This document shows positions 40,471-48,800 of a stretch of 64,000 nucleotides of DNA, one piece after another; positions within the stretch are counted from its first letter, which is position 1; every line of letters begins with the position of its first letter. This DNA is from Nannocystis pusilla (GTDB taxonomy: Bacteria; Myxococcota_A; Polyangia; Nannocystales; Nannocystaceae), in NCBI RefSeq assembly GCF_026626665.1, contig NZ_JAPNKE010000002.1, positions 4,255,168-4,319,167 of the forward strand, written 5' to 3'. The position numbers were made by a program, and so were the translations under genes. The notes beneath the pieces were generated by a model. That model saw only the letters and a program-made list of their open reading frames with translations, was not told the origin of the DNA and searched no databases.

Positions 40471-41583
40471 TCACGCCTCCGATTTCCCCGACCTCGCCCT
40501 GCCCCCGCGCGACGGCCCCCTGCGCCGCGCGTCCGTGCTCACGCGCGAACTCTTCCCCGCCGCCTCCGCCCGCGCCTTGTTCGACCTCTTCCCCGCCGCC
40601 TCCGCCCGCGCCTTGTTCGACCTCTTCCCTGCCGCCTCCGCCCGCACCTCGCCCGACCGCTTCCCCGCCGCCTCCGCCCGCGGCTCACTCGGCCCCGCGC
40701 ACAGCGTCGTCAACCGCTCCACGATCCACCGGTGCGCCGGCCCCAGGATCGTGTCTGCGCGGTGGATCGCCGACAGGTGCAGCGTGTGTTCATCCTCCGC
40801 CCACGCGGCCGGCCGGATCGCCACCAGCCGGCCGGCCGCCAGATCGTCCTCCGCCATCGCCGCCGGCAAGTTGCCCCACCCGAGGCCTGCGCGCAGCAGC
40901 GCCTGCTTCGTGTGCAGGTCGGCCACTCGCCACGTCCGCGGCGACAGCACCGCCTGGTCGGGCACTCCTGTCGCGCCGCGCTCCGACAGCACCACCTGCA
41001 CGTGCTCACCGAGGCGCGCGCTGTCGATCGGCCCTTCGACCTGCGCCAGCGGGTGCTCGGCGGCCACCACCGCGATCATCCGGATCGGCGCCAGCGGCCG
41101 ACGCTCGAGCCCCGGCGCCACGGCGATCGGCGCCGCCACCCCGAGCGTGGCCGCCCCGGCCAGCACCCGCGCCGACACTGCCGACATCGTCTCGGTGTCG
41201 ACGCGCAGCGCCACCGTCGGGAACGCCGCCGCGAACTCGCGGCACAGCGCCACCAGCACCGCCAGGGGGAACAACGCGTCGACGCACAGCGACACCGACG
41301 GCTCGAGCCCGCGACCGATCCCGGCCGCCAGCCCGCGCAGCGCGTCGACCTCACCCGCGACCCGGCGCGCGGCCGCCAGGATCGCCTTGCCCGGCTCGGT
41401 CAGCGTCGGCACCCGCGTCGAGCGGTCGAACACCGCCACGTCGAGCTGGCGCTCGAGGTTGGCGATCGCCTGGCTCACGGCCGACTGCACCCGGCGCAGC
41501 CGTTTGGCCGCCGCCGAGAAGCTCCCGGCCTCCGCGACCGCCGTCAGCACCCGCAACTGGTCGAGCGTCACCTCGCCGATCAT
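40471..41583 (-). CDS. LysR-family transcriptional regulator with repeat-extended C-terminus
   Basis: 370 residues from ATG 41583. The N-terminal winged helix (DQLRVLTAVAEAGSFSAAAKR, QSAVSQAIANLERQL) and the effector-binding domain (LGVAAPIAVAPGLERRPLAPIRMIAVVA, LLRAGLGWGNLPAAMAEDDL) are standard. The C-terminus is extended by about 65 residues, including four copies of RAEAAGKRSNKA-type units encoded by 36-bp tandem repeats, and a basic end. It is divergent from the pirin gene, and LysR regulators usually control the divergent neighbour, so it probably regulates the pirin gene. Confidence 0.9.
   Translation of the reverse strand: MIGEVTLDQLRVLTAVAEAGSFSAAAKRLRRVQSAVSQAIANLERQLDVAVFDRSTRVPTLTEPGKAILAAARRVAGEVDALRGLAAGIGRGLEPSVSLCVDALFPLAVLVALCREFAAAFPTVALRVDTETMSAVSARVLAGAATLGVAAPIAVAPGLERRPLAPIRMIAVVAAEHPLAQVEGPIDSARLGEHVQVVLSERGATGVPDQAVLSPRTWRVADLHTKQALLRAGLGWGNLPAAMAEDDLAAGRLVAIRPAAWAEDEHTLHLSAIHRADTILGPAHRWIVERLTTLCAGPSEPRAEAAGKRSGEVRAEAAGKRSNKARAEAAGKRSNKARAEAAGKSSRVSTDARRRGPSRGGRARSGKSEA
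40552..40695. repeat. Four tandem copies of a 36-bp unit in the LysR gene
   Basis: Units begin at 40552, 40588, 40624 and 40660, each starting CTTCCCCGCCGCCTCCGCCC with small differences; the last diverges at its end. The 36-bp length keeps the frame, giving 12-residue Lys/Arg/Ala-rich units at the LysR C-terminus. Confidence 0.9.
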
Positions 41584-41668
41584 CCGCGAAGTATCGCATG
41601 AACTGATGGATCGCATCACATCTTCAGCGATTTACAGCATAAAAACCCGCGTCATGATGGGCCCCGTC
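41584..41668. promoter_or_regulatory. Divergent LysR/pirin promoter region
   Basis: 85 bases between divergent starts, AT-richer than the surroundings near 41620-41650. The sequence ATCGCATGAACTGATGGATCGCAT (near 41592-41616) holds a repeated ATCGCAT and T-N11-A spacing, which fits a LysR binding site. No exact promoter hexamers are claimed. Confidence 0.5.
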
Positions 41669-42367
41669 ATGATCACCCAGCGCCCCGCCGACTCCCGCGG
41701 CCACGCCGACCACGGCTGGCTCGACTCACACCACACCTTCTCGTTCGCCGACTATTACGACCCGGCGCACATGGGCTTCCGCAACCTCCGGGTCATCAAC
41801 GAGGACCGCGTCCAGCCCGGCCGTGGCTTCGGCACGCACCCGCACCGCGACATGGAGATCCTCTCCTACGTGCTCGACGGCGGCCTCGAGCACCGCGACT
41901 CGATGGGCACCGGCTCGGTCATCCGGCCCGGCGACGTGCAGGTGATGAGCGCGGGCAGCGGCGTCACCCACAGCGAGTTCAACGCCTCGAGCACCGACCC
42001 CGTCCACTTCCTGCAGATCTGGCTGCTCCCCGAGCGCCGCGGCCTCAAGCCCGGTTATCAGCAGCGCAGCTTCGGGACTGAAGAAAAGGACGGCCGCCTG
42101 CGCCTGGTCGCCAGCCCGGACGGCCGCGACGACAGCGTCACGATCCACACCGACGCCCACGTCTACGCCGGGGTATTCGCCGCCGGTCAGCGCGCCGAGC
42201 ACCCGCTCGCGTCCGGCCGCCACGCCTGGGTCCACGTCGCCCGGGGCACCGCCCGCGTCAACGGCCGCGACCTCGAGGCCGGCGACGCCCTGGCCCTCTC
42301 GGACGAGCCCGCCGTCACCGTCGAGGGCACCAGCGGCGGCGAGGTCTTGGTGTTCGACCTCGGCTAA
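41669..42367 (+). CDS. Pirin family protein (YhaK-like, bicupin)
   Basis: 232 residues from ATG 41669; ATG codons at 41654 and 41657 are alternatives in the same frame. Typical beginning RGHADHGWLDSHHTFSF, metal-site region GFGTHPHRDMEILSYVLDG with the conserved His residues, HRDSMGTGSVIRPGDVQVMSAGSGVTHSE, and LQIWLLPERRGLKPGYQQ. Pirins are iron-binding cupins, some with quercetinase activity or redox-linked regulation. The divergent LysR gene is the likely regulator. A large hairpin and a terminator-like hairpin follow the stop. Confidence 0.93.
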   Translation: MITQRPADSRGHADHGWLDSHHTFSFADYYDPAHMGFRNLRVINEDRVQPGRGFGTHPHRDMEILSYVLDGGLEHRDSMGTGSVIRPGDVQVMSAGSGVTHSEFNASSTDPVHFLQIWLLPERRGLKPGYQQRSFGTEEKDGRLRLVASPDGRDDSVTIHTDAHVYAGVFAAGQRAEHPLASGRHAWVHVARGTARVNGRDLEAGDALALSDEPAVTVEGTSGGEVLVFDLG

Positions 42368-42374
42368 GGCCCAC

Positions 42375-42418
42375 CTGGCCGGGCATGTTCTTTCCAAGAA
42401 CAGCGCATGCCCGGCCAG
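42375..42418 (+). terminator. Long hairpin after the pirin gene
   Basis: CTGGCCGGGCATG (42375-42387) pairs perfectly with CATGCCCGGCCAG (42406-42418). The loop contains an inner stem GTTCTT/AAGAAC. It starts eight bases after the pirin stop and has no T-run, so it may stabilise the 3' end or stop polymerase with help from the next hairpins. Confidence 0.65.
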
Positions 42419-42460
42419 ACTCGCCGTCCGACCCGCGGAGCTCGCGGCCCCTGTCTCTTC

Positions 42461-42512
42461 ATGTCCGGAGGGACATGCTCTCTCGAGCATGTCCATCCGG
42501 ACATCTTTTTCT
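42461..42512 (+). terminator. TGTCC hairpins followed by a T-run (intrinsic terminator)
   Basis: ATGTCC-GGAG-GGACAT (42461-42476) is followed by CATGCTC/GAGCATG (about 42475-42492), then ATGTCC-ATCC-GGACAT (42489-42504) with CTTTTTCTT directly after it. The last hairpin plus T-run has the form of a factor-independent terminator for transcripts from the pirin side. Confidence 0.7.
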
Positions 42513-42533
42513 TCATAACCCCGCGCCGCCCCC

Positions 42534-42955
42534 GCATGTCCCTCCGGACATCTCCGAACCGTCGCCCCTGAGTCGCTCGCCCCCGTCCGCAGGAGACATC
42601 CGCGCCCCGCATGTCCCTCCGGACATCTCCGGTCCGTCGCCCCTGAGTGGCTCCCCCGTTCGCAGGAGACATCCGCGCATCGCATGTCCCTCCGGACATC
42701 TCCTTCCCCCCGCGTCGCTCGCCCCCGTTCGCAAGAGCCGTCCGCGCATCGCATGTCCCTCCGGACATCTCCGATCCGTCGCCCCCGCATCGCCGGACCG
42801 CGTCCGCAAGAGCCGTCCGCGCATCGCATGTCCCTCCGGACATCTCCTTCCCCCCACGTCGCTCGCCCCCGTCCGCAGGAGACATCCACGCCCCGCATGT
42901 CCCTCCGGACATCTCCTCTCCGCTCCGCTCGCGTCGCTCGCCTCCGTCCGCGCGC
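42534..42955. repeat. Tandem array with six TGTCC hairpins, period 69-75 bp
   Basis: Perfect ATGTCC-CTCC-GGACAT hairpins lie at 42536, 42611, 42684, 42753, 42828 and 42897. The sequence between them is also repeated with changes (TCGCCCCCGTCCGCAGGAGACATCCGCGC and close relatives), so these are tandem duplications. The array fills the gap between the convergent pirin gene and the lipoprotein gene ending at 42956. Confidence 0.92.
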
Positions 42956-43387
42956 TCACGGCGGATACAGCGCCGACGGGCTCGCGCACGGCGCCGCCAG
43001 CGTCAGCGAGAACGTCAGCGCGTGCGCAGGGAACTCCGTCAGCTCGACGAGCCCGGCAGGCTCGGGCGCCGCATCGAGCCCGCACAGGAGCCCGTCGCCG
43101 TCGACGTCGAGCCACGCGTAAAGCACCAGCCCCTCGCCGTCGTCGATCGGCACCAGCGTCTCCCACGCCACGGCCCCCGGCCGCTCGAGCTCCAGCGCGT
43201 CGAAGCGCCCGAGCGGCGTCGCCAGCTCGCCCGCCCCGCGCGACGCGTGGTGCAGCTCGAGCATCACCCGCCCCTCGCTCGCACCCGGCGCTACCACCTC
43301 GCCGGTCAGCGCCACCTCGTAGAGGCGCACGTCCTCGTTGATGCAGCCGGCCAGCACCGCCAGCGCCAACCATCCTCGCCCGCTCAT
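42956..43387 (-). CDS. Small predicted lipoprotein of unknown function
   Basis: 143 residues. The N-terminus MSGRGWLALAVLAGCINED has a lipobox (VLAGC). The rest is beta-rich (RLYEVALTGEVVAPGASEGRVMLELHH, AVAWETLVPIDDGEGLVLYAWLDVDGDGLLCG) and contains an Asp-rich loop DVDGDGLLCG that could bind calcium. No family recognised. The start overlaps the stop of the upstream gene by four bases (ATGA), so it is coupled to the outer-membrane-like protein. Confidence 0.72.
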   Translation of the reverse strand: MSGRGWLALAVLAGCINEDVRLYEVALTGEVVAPGASEGRVMLELHHASRGAGELATPLGRFDALELERPGAVAWETLVPIDDGEGLVLYAWLDVDGDGLLCGLDAAPEPAGLVELTEFPAHALTFSLTLAAPCASPSALYPP

Positions 43388-44070
43388 CGCGCTCCTCCTC
43401 CGAAGGCCAGCCCCAGGTGAAAGCCCGGGATCGACGGCGTCTGGCTTGGCGCGTCGTACCACGCGAGGTCGACCCCGAGCTCGAGCCCGACCTCGCGCGT
43501 GATCGCCACGGCCAGCCCGATCGTCGCCCGCGGCAGCCACTCGTGGCGGAACGACAGGTCGCGCGACGTCCCCGCCGCCGTGATCACCGTCGTGCGGTCG
43601 GTCAGCAGCGTGTGCGACGTCCCCAGCATCACGTACGGCGCCACTCGACCGGTCGGAAATGCCATGCGGATCCGCAGCTCCGCGTTCGGACCGCGGCGCG
43701 CCAGCTCGCCGGTCTGGATCAGCCAGCCGAGCAGCAGCTCGCCGGTCACGCGCAGCCGCTGGCGATCGACCCACCGCAGCGCCAGCACGGCCGCCGGGCG
43801 GAACCGGCGGAAGCGCGCCATCTCGAGGTCCGCCCCGACCGTCAGCGCCCGCGGCCCCACGCCCACTTGCCCGCGCGCCCCCAGCCACGGGTAGCCGCCG
43901 GACACCGCCGCGGCCCACGCCCGCGCGTGCGAGCCGCCTCCCACCACGTCGAACACCGCCGCCTCGGCGAAGCGGACCCGCCGCACCGCCCGCTCGGCCG
44001 CGGGCGTCGTCTCCGCCCCCGGCAGCCCGCTCGTCGCCGTCAGCAGCGCGCACAGCCCCAGCCCGATCAT
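43384..44070 (-). CDS. Probable outer-membrane beta-barrel protein
   Basis: 228 residues with a signal peptide-like start (MIGLGLCALLTATSGLPGAE). The body alternates hydrophobic and polar residues in the manner of barrel strands (LRVTGELLLGWLIQTGEL, AELRIRMAFPTGRVAPYVMLGTSHTLL, RATIGLAVAITREVGLELGVDLAWYD) and ends in HLGLAFGGG. No named family recognised. It forms a coupled pair with the downstream lipoprotein, suggesting an envelope function. Confidence 0.65.
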   Translation of the reverse strand: MIGLGLCALLTATSGLPGAETTPAAERAVRRVRFAEAAVFDVVGGGSHARAWAAAVSGGYPWLGARGQVGVGPRALTVGADLEMARFRRFRPAAVLALRWVDRQRLRVTGELLLGWLIQTGELARRGPNAELRIRMAFPTGRVAPYVMLGTSHTLLTDRTTVITAAGTSRDLSFRHEWLPRATIGLAVAITREVGLELGVDLAWYDAPSQTPSIPGFHLGLAFGGGAR

Positions 44071-44229
44071 GTCGCCACCTCCATCGACACGTTCTCAAGG
44101 ACATGCCCGTAAGTGCATGCCTCAGAGAACATGTCACAAACGGTCGGGTAGAGAGGGCCGCGAGGTTCACCGAGTCTTGCCGAGCGCTCTGGTCGCTCGG
44201 ATAGGTCTCCTCGCGGTCCTCCCCCCACG

Positions 44230-44262
44230 GATCCGGACGTGCAGATTTCCCGCATCCGGCTC
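44230..44262 (-). ncRNA. Group II intron domain V
   Basis: On the minus strand the sequence reads GAGCCGGATGCGGG, AAATCTGCAC, GTCCGGATC: a 33-base hairpin with the catalytic-triad-type stem (GAGCCGG paired with CCGGATC) and a GAAA-like terminal loop region. This is the most conserved part of group II ribozymes. The following GTGGGGGGAGG stretch leads toward domain VI. Confidence 0.85.
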
Positions 44263-44268
44263 TTCTTG

Positions 44269-45605
44269 TCAGAGGTTCGCTGAGCGGTACACGGAGTGCA
44301 CGACGCGTGGCAGTGGGAGTGGGAACCTGGCCAGGATGGTCTTGGAGAAGCGCGCCGCGGAGAGTCTCCGTTGCGAGCGTCGCCTCAGACTCTTCCACCA
44401 GGCGAGCTCGACCCAGTATCGCAGCCTGCGAAGAGCACGGAAGTTGCCCGTGATCCCGTAGTACTGGTCGTGTCCGCGGAGCTTCGCCGCGAGTATCTTC
44501 GCCTGATAGGCCACGGGTGCGTGGAGATGCTGGCGACACCAGTCGGTGATCGCTCGCACCGCCCGCGTGAAGCGCGACCGCATCGTACTGCGCAGCACGG
44601 CCCACCCGCCTCTTAGCGTCTTCGCCCACGTGTGGGTGAAGCCCAAGAAGTCGAACGAGCGCGACTGACCCGGTCCGCTTCTCGGCGCTTCGTCGCCGCG
44701 AGGGCGCTCGAATCGCAGCAAGCGAGTCTTCTCCGGATGCAGGCGCAGGTTGTACTGCTCGAATCGCTTCGGCAGCACGGCCTGCACTCTCCTCGCGTCG
44801 TCCTCGTGCTCGAAGCAGATGACGAAGTCATCGGCGTAGCGGATGAGGAACGCCTCGCCACGCATGCGCGGCAGCACGTCTTCGACCCACCATCGGTCGA
44901 GCACTTCATGCAGGTAGATGTTCGCCAGCAGCGGCGAGATCACGCCCCCTTGCGGCGTGCCCGCCTCGGACCGTCTCACGACGCCGCCCTCGAGCACACC
45001 CGCGTTCAGCCACTTGCCGACGAGGCGTACGATCACCCCGTCGCTCACCCTCTTGCTCAGCAAGTCCCGGCAGACCTGATGATCGAGCGTGTCGAAGAAG
45101 CTCTGGACGTCGACGTCCAGCACCCAACCGATCCGCTTGTTCATCAGGCCCCGCCACAACGCCTCCAACGCTTGATGCGCGGAGCGCCCGGACGGAAGCC
45201 GTACGAGAAGTCGTAGAACTCCGTCTCGTAGAGCGGCTCCAGCACCATCGCCACCGCGCGCTGCAGGACCTTGTCCTCGTGCGTCGGGATCCCGAGCGGC
45301 CGCGTCTTGCCGTCGCCCTTCGGGATCTCCACGCGCCGCACCGGCGGGGCCCTGTACAGCCCCGTCTTCGCGGACCCGAGCAGGCGCTCGAGGTTTCCCT
45401 CGAGGTCGCGCTCGTACGCCTCCGCGGTCACGCCGTCGACCCCGGGTGCCGCATCCTTGCGCGTCATCCGATGGGCCTCCGTCAGCCACTCGATGTCGAT
45501 GTGGTGCGCCAGCGTCCTCAGCGCCGTCCCGGGCATCTGCTGCGCAAGCTTCGCTATCCGATCTTGTTTCGTTGAGATGTTGGTGGGTTTCGGTGTTCCC
45601 GACAT
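44269..45605 (-). CDS. ltrA: Group II intron reverse transcriptase/maturase (frameshifted)
   Basis: About 445 residues. The N-terminal part has LTEAHRMTRKDAAPGVDGVT, IPKGDGKTRPLGIPTHEDKVLQ and YETEFYDFSYGFRPG; then comes LDVDVQSFFDTLDH, GTPQGGVISPLLANIYLHEVLD and the active-site YADD in FLIRYADDFVICF. A maturase (X) domain follows (FDFLGFTHTW, LRGHDQYYGITGN, WWKSLRRRSQRR). No HNH endonuclease domain is seen. The frame breaks near 45190 (YGFRPG to RSAHQALEALW). It helps the intron RNA fold and copies it into DNA at new sites; with the frame break as given it would be inactive, but an assembly indel is likely. Confidence 0.92.
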
Positions 45606-46149
45606 CTTTCCCTCCTCGGTTCTCTGACAAGGCGCCCCCTTCCCTCCGCCGGGTCCTCGCGGGTCGAGTTCCCGGCCTCCTCGGTACTACGAGGCGCTCC
45701 GACTCCCTGCTGCCCTTCCACGCGCGCTTCGGTTCGCCCTCGCGTCGCATGTACCACCTGTCCGTGGAGACAGCAGGGCCTCCCAAGTTCCTGGGTGACC
45801 CCCTTGCACACGTGCCGTGTTCCACGACCCCGGAGGAGTCCTCGGGAACGACCGAGCCTTCAGCCCGAGGATGTTGCCTTCCGCCGCATGTAGAGCGTCG
45901 GCCTCCTCGACTTCCGAACCTTTCGAGGCTGATTCCACGGCCCACGTGCTCCCTGTGTACGCTTCGCGTTTCCGTCTCCGGATCCCGCGCAACACTCGGT
46001 TCCGGCCGGGACTCGGCCTTGCCGGACGAGGGCAGGTCCCCTCGCACAGGGTCACTCTCAAAGGTTTCTGCTTCCTTGCTTCCTCCTTCGCCAGGCTTCC
46101 TTGGCGCACACATGCTCTCCTCGACATGTCGTCGAAGATCCGGCCCCCC

Positions 46150-46450
46150 GCACGTCCCGGCGTAAGGGGCGCGACGAAGCCCGCCCCGCACCGCCCCGCA
46201 CCGCCCGCGTCGCTCCGCCGGCGCCAGGCCGGCGCCGCCACCTCATGTCCTCTCGGACATGCTCCGACGGAGCTCGCCCCGCACCGCCCGGGGCCACCCG
46301 CGTCGCTTCGCCGGCGCCAGGCCGGCGCCGCCACCTCATGTCCTCTCGGACATGCTCCGACGGAGCCCGCCTCGCACCGCCCGGGGCCACCCGCCGCGCA
46401 CCGCCGGCGCCAGGCCGGCGCCGCCACCTCATGTCCTCTCGGACATGACC
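46150..46450. repeat. Three tandem copies of a 93-bp unit with TGTCC hairpins
   Basis: Perfect ATGTCC-TCTC-GGACAT hairpins at 46245, 46338 and 46431 are exactly 93 bases apart. Each unit also holds GGCGCC-AGGCC-GGCGCC just upstream, a second palindrome. The block lies between the intron's 5' side and the end of the amidohydrolase gene. Confidence 0.9.
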
Positions 46451-46470
46451 CAGAAGACAGCCCATGCCGT

Positions 46471-47490
46471 TCACAGCTCGGGCTCCGGGACCGCGAACAC
46501 GCGGGCGAAGTTGCCGGCCAGCACCGCGCGCGCCTCCGCGGCCGAGTAGTCGGCGGCGGCCATCGCCGCGACCGTGCGTTCGAGGTACTCGGCGACGAAG
46601 CCCGGGCTCTGGGGCCCGTCGCTGCCGTAGATGATGCGGTCCGTCAGCCCGGCCGCGCGCATGCTGGCCATCGCCTGCCGGAGGTTCTCGCCGGTCGGGT
46701 CGGACCCCTTGCTGCCGAGCGCCGACGGCTCGAGGTACACGTTGTCGAAGCGCTTCGCCAGGTCGATGCAGGTCGCCAGCGCCCCGGGCCGCCGGTTCTC
46801 GAAGTCGTAGCCGAGGTGGCCGAGGATGAAGATCGCCCCGGGGTGGGCCGCGATCGCCGGCTCGAGGTACGCCGGGTCGGTGTACGCCGGCTCCTGCGCC
46901 GTGCCGGGGAACGGGCTCGTCCCGGTGTGCAGGTACACCGGCTTCTTCAGCTCCGCCGCCAGCGCGTAGATCCCGAAGAAGCGCGGGTCGTCCATGCGGA
47001 ACTGCTGGTGCGCGTGCGCCAGCTTGATCCCGACCATGCCCGGAGCCGTCAACGCCGCGCGCAGCGCCTGCAGCTGCTCGGCCCCGTCCTCGTTCCAGCG
47101 ATCGACGCGCAGGCTCGCCAGCCCGTAGAAGCGCCGGGGGTCATGCGCGACATCGGCGATCACGTCCTCGTTGGCCGCGATCCCGACGGTCCGCGGCGCG
47201 TAGATGGCAAGCAGCGTCCCCACGCTCACCCCTGCCCGGTCCATCTCGTCGAGGATCCCGGCCGGCGAGAGCACGCCCCCCGCCGCCTTGTCGGGCCGCA
47301 GATCGATCGGGAACGGAAACCGCGAGCTCAAGAACTCCTGAGTCTCCGGCGGGATGCTGTCCCAGTCGCCCGGGTGCAGATGCATGTCGATCACCGGCAG
47401 GCGCTCTCCGGCGTACACCACCCCGAGCTCCTCGTCGGCACAGCTGACCAGCGCGACCACGACCAGCGAAGACCATCGCATCGCGGCCAC
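46471..47490 (-). CDS. Amidohydrolase-related TIM-barrel protein (amidohydrolase 2 family), lipoprotein
   Basis: 339 residues. The signal ends in a lipobox-like VVALVSC. The metal-binding HxH is in VIDMHLHPGDWD, further metal or catalytic residues lie in PVYLHTGTSPF and FILGHLGYDF, and the C-terminal Asp is in IIYGSDGPQS. Members of this family include decarboxylases (such as ACMSD) and hydrolases; the substrate cannot be read from the sequence. Export as a lipoprotein is unusual for the family and suggests a periplasmic role. It ends next to the 93-bp repeat block. Confidence 0.85.
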   Translation of the reverse strand: MAAMRWSSLVVVALVSCADEELGVVYAGERLPVIDMHLHPGDWDSIPPETQEFLSSRFPFPIDLRPDKAAGGVLSPAGILDEMDRAGVSVGTLLAIYAPRTVGIAANEDVIADVAHDPRRFYGLASLRVDRWNEDGAEQLQALRAALTAPGMVGIKLAHAHQQFRMDDPRFFGIYALAAELKKPVYLHTGTSPFPGTAQEPAYTDPAYLEPAIAAHPGAIFILGHLGYDFENRRPGALATCIDLAKRFDNVYLEPSALGSKGSDPTGENLRQAMASMRAAGLTDRIIYGSDGPQSPGFVAEYLERTVAAMAAADYSAAEARAVLAGNFARVFAVPEPEL

Positions 47491-47699
47491 CTATATCAGG
47501 CGCCGCCGCGCGCTCCCCGCGCCGGCGTGCGCCCACACGCCCGCCCCCGACGCGAAATTCTAATAAAGGGGGTGATGAGCCCTCGCGGCGAATCACGAGC
47601 GGGCCCAAGAAACGACGCTCGCGCCGCCGTCCTCGCTCGCCCTTCGATCGACGAACCGGGGCCACGCCGTGAGCGCGACGAGCCACCCGGAGATCGCCA

Positions 47700-48075
47700 G
47701 CCGCGAGCACGACCGGCGCTCCCTGGCTCTACCGCCTCGGCTTGCCTCGTTCCGATCGGACCCGATCGCCGGGCCGCCGCGAGCGCATCGAACCGGCACA
47801 CCTGGACCACCGCGTCGGCTCGCCTCGTTCCGAGCGGACCCGATCGCCAGGCCGCCGCGAGCCCGTCGAACCGATGCTCCCTGGCCCACCGCGTCGGCTC
47901 GCGTCGGCCCGAGCGGACCCGATCGCCGGCCCGCCGCGAGCGCATCGAACCGATGCTCCTGGCCCACCGCATCGACTCGCCTCGCCCCGAGCGGACCCGA
48001 TCGCCGGACCGCCGCGAGCCCGTCGAACCGATGCTCCCTGGCCCACCGCATCGACTTGCGTCGCCCCGTCAGATC
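47700..48075. repeat. Tandem array of four to five ~78-bp units
   Basis: The landmark GAGCGGACCCGATCGCC (first copy GATCGGACCCGATCGCC) occurs at 47754, 47832, 47911 and 47989, 78-79 bases apart. A degenerate fifth lies near 48068. Between landmarks the sequence CGAGCCCGTCGAACCGATGC recurs with small changes. The array lies upstream of the gene at 48117 and does not contain the TGTCC hairpin. The rest of the 47491-48116 gap shows no gene. Confidence 0.88.
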
Positions 48076-48116
48076 GGCCCCGCCACGCCCTACAGTGCAT
48101 TCCGAGGCAACACCGC

Positions 48117-48800
48117 ATGCGGAACTGGCTCGCCCTCGTCCTCGTCGTGATCGTCGCCCTCGGTGCGTGGTGGTCGACGCGGTCGGCCCCGCCCGCGGTC
48201 GAAGCAGCGGTCACGGCCAAGTCACCCGATCGACCGGTCGCAGCGGCGGCGCAGCGGCGGACCCGGCTCGACGACGCCGAGCCCGAACGAGCCCGTCGTC
48301 TGCGCGACGGTGCGGCCCGGCGCGAGGTCATGCAGCGACAGATCGTCGACACCATGGCAGCGCGCGAAGTTGCCGGCACCTCGCAGCCCAGCGCCGACCC
48401 CGGCGATCACGACCCCAAGCGCGCGAGCAAGTCGGGCGCGCAGCCGACCGACGAAGCCCCCGCCGACACCATCGTCGATCGCACCGGCAACCACGGCTAC
48501 CTCACCCGAGTGCTGAGCCGCGACCTCATGCCGCTGGTCGACGAGTGTCACGCGCTCGTCCGCGAGGAGCACCCCGAGCTCGCCGGCATGCTCGTGCTCG
48601 ACCTCGAGATCCTCGGCGACGAGGACATCGGCGGCGTCGTCAACACCCTGGGGCCCGGCCAGGGCAACGAGCTCGCCGAGCCGGCCCTGCTCGAGTGCGT
48701 GCGCGAGTCGCTGCTCGCCACCACCCTGCCCCCGCCCGAACAGGGCGGCCGCGACGCCATCTCGCTGTCGATGCGCTTCGACCCGCCCGCGCCCGAGTGA
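48117..48800 (+). CDS. Membrane-anchored protein with AgmX/PglI-like C-terminal domain
   Basis: 227 residues. An N-terminal anchor (MRNWLALVLVVIVALGAWW) precedes a polar, helical linker rich in Arg/Ala/Asp, and a C-terminal domain with LMPLVDECHALVREEHPELAGMLVLDLEILGDEDIGGVVNTL, LLECVRESLLATTLPPPEQGG. The conserved Cys and the alternating strand pattern resemble the AgmX/PglI C-terminal domain, also seen at the ends of the VIT/VWA protein and the kinase at 20462. In AgmX this domain is linked to gliding motility, but family membership alone does not show that role here. The 78-bp array lies directly upstream. Confidence 0.65.
   Translation: MRNWLALVLVVIVALGAWWSTRSAPPAVEAAVTAKSPDRPVAAAAQRRTRLDDAEPERARRLRDGAARREVMQRQIVDTMAAREVAGTSQPSADPGDHDPKRASKSGAQPTDEAPADTIVDRTGNHGYLTRVLSRDLMPLVDECHALVREEHPELAGMLVLDLEILGDEDIGGVVNTLGPGQGNELAEPALLECVRESLLATTLPPPEQGGRDAISLSMRFDPPAPE

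Larger units (their letters stand above)
44143..46111 (-). mobile_element. Group II intron with reverse transcriptase gene
   Basis: The element is about 1.97 kb on the minus strand. The 5' end is placed at 46111 from the start GTGTGCGCC, which resembles the group II GUGYG consensus. The 3' end is placed at 44143, after CTCTCTACCCGAC on the minus strand, the usual ending of many bacterial introns. A recognisable domain V lies at 44230-44262, and the reverse transcriptase gene occupies domain IV. It is inserted within a cluster of hairpins of the dispersed family, in an intergenic region. The boundaries are by pattern and could be off by a few bases. Confidence 0.8.

Noticed and set aside
42534..42955. 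CRISPR array
   Set aside because: Repeats and the sequence between them are both duplicated, the period varies, the repeat is a short perfect palindrome, and no cas genes are present.
42513..43373. Repetitive protein with CPEGHA..RLLRTG units over the 42534 array
   Set aside because: The open frame results from tandem repeats in GC-rich DNA, is readable on both strands, and overlaps the lipoprotein gene.
45606..46191. N-terminal extension of the intron reverse transcriptase
   Set aside because: The open frame extends through the intron 5' RNA region, but the protein similarity starts at the ATG at 45605; upstream residues have no protein-like pattern.
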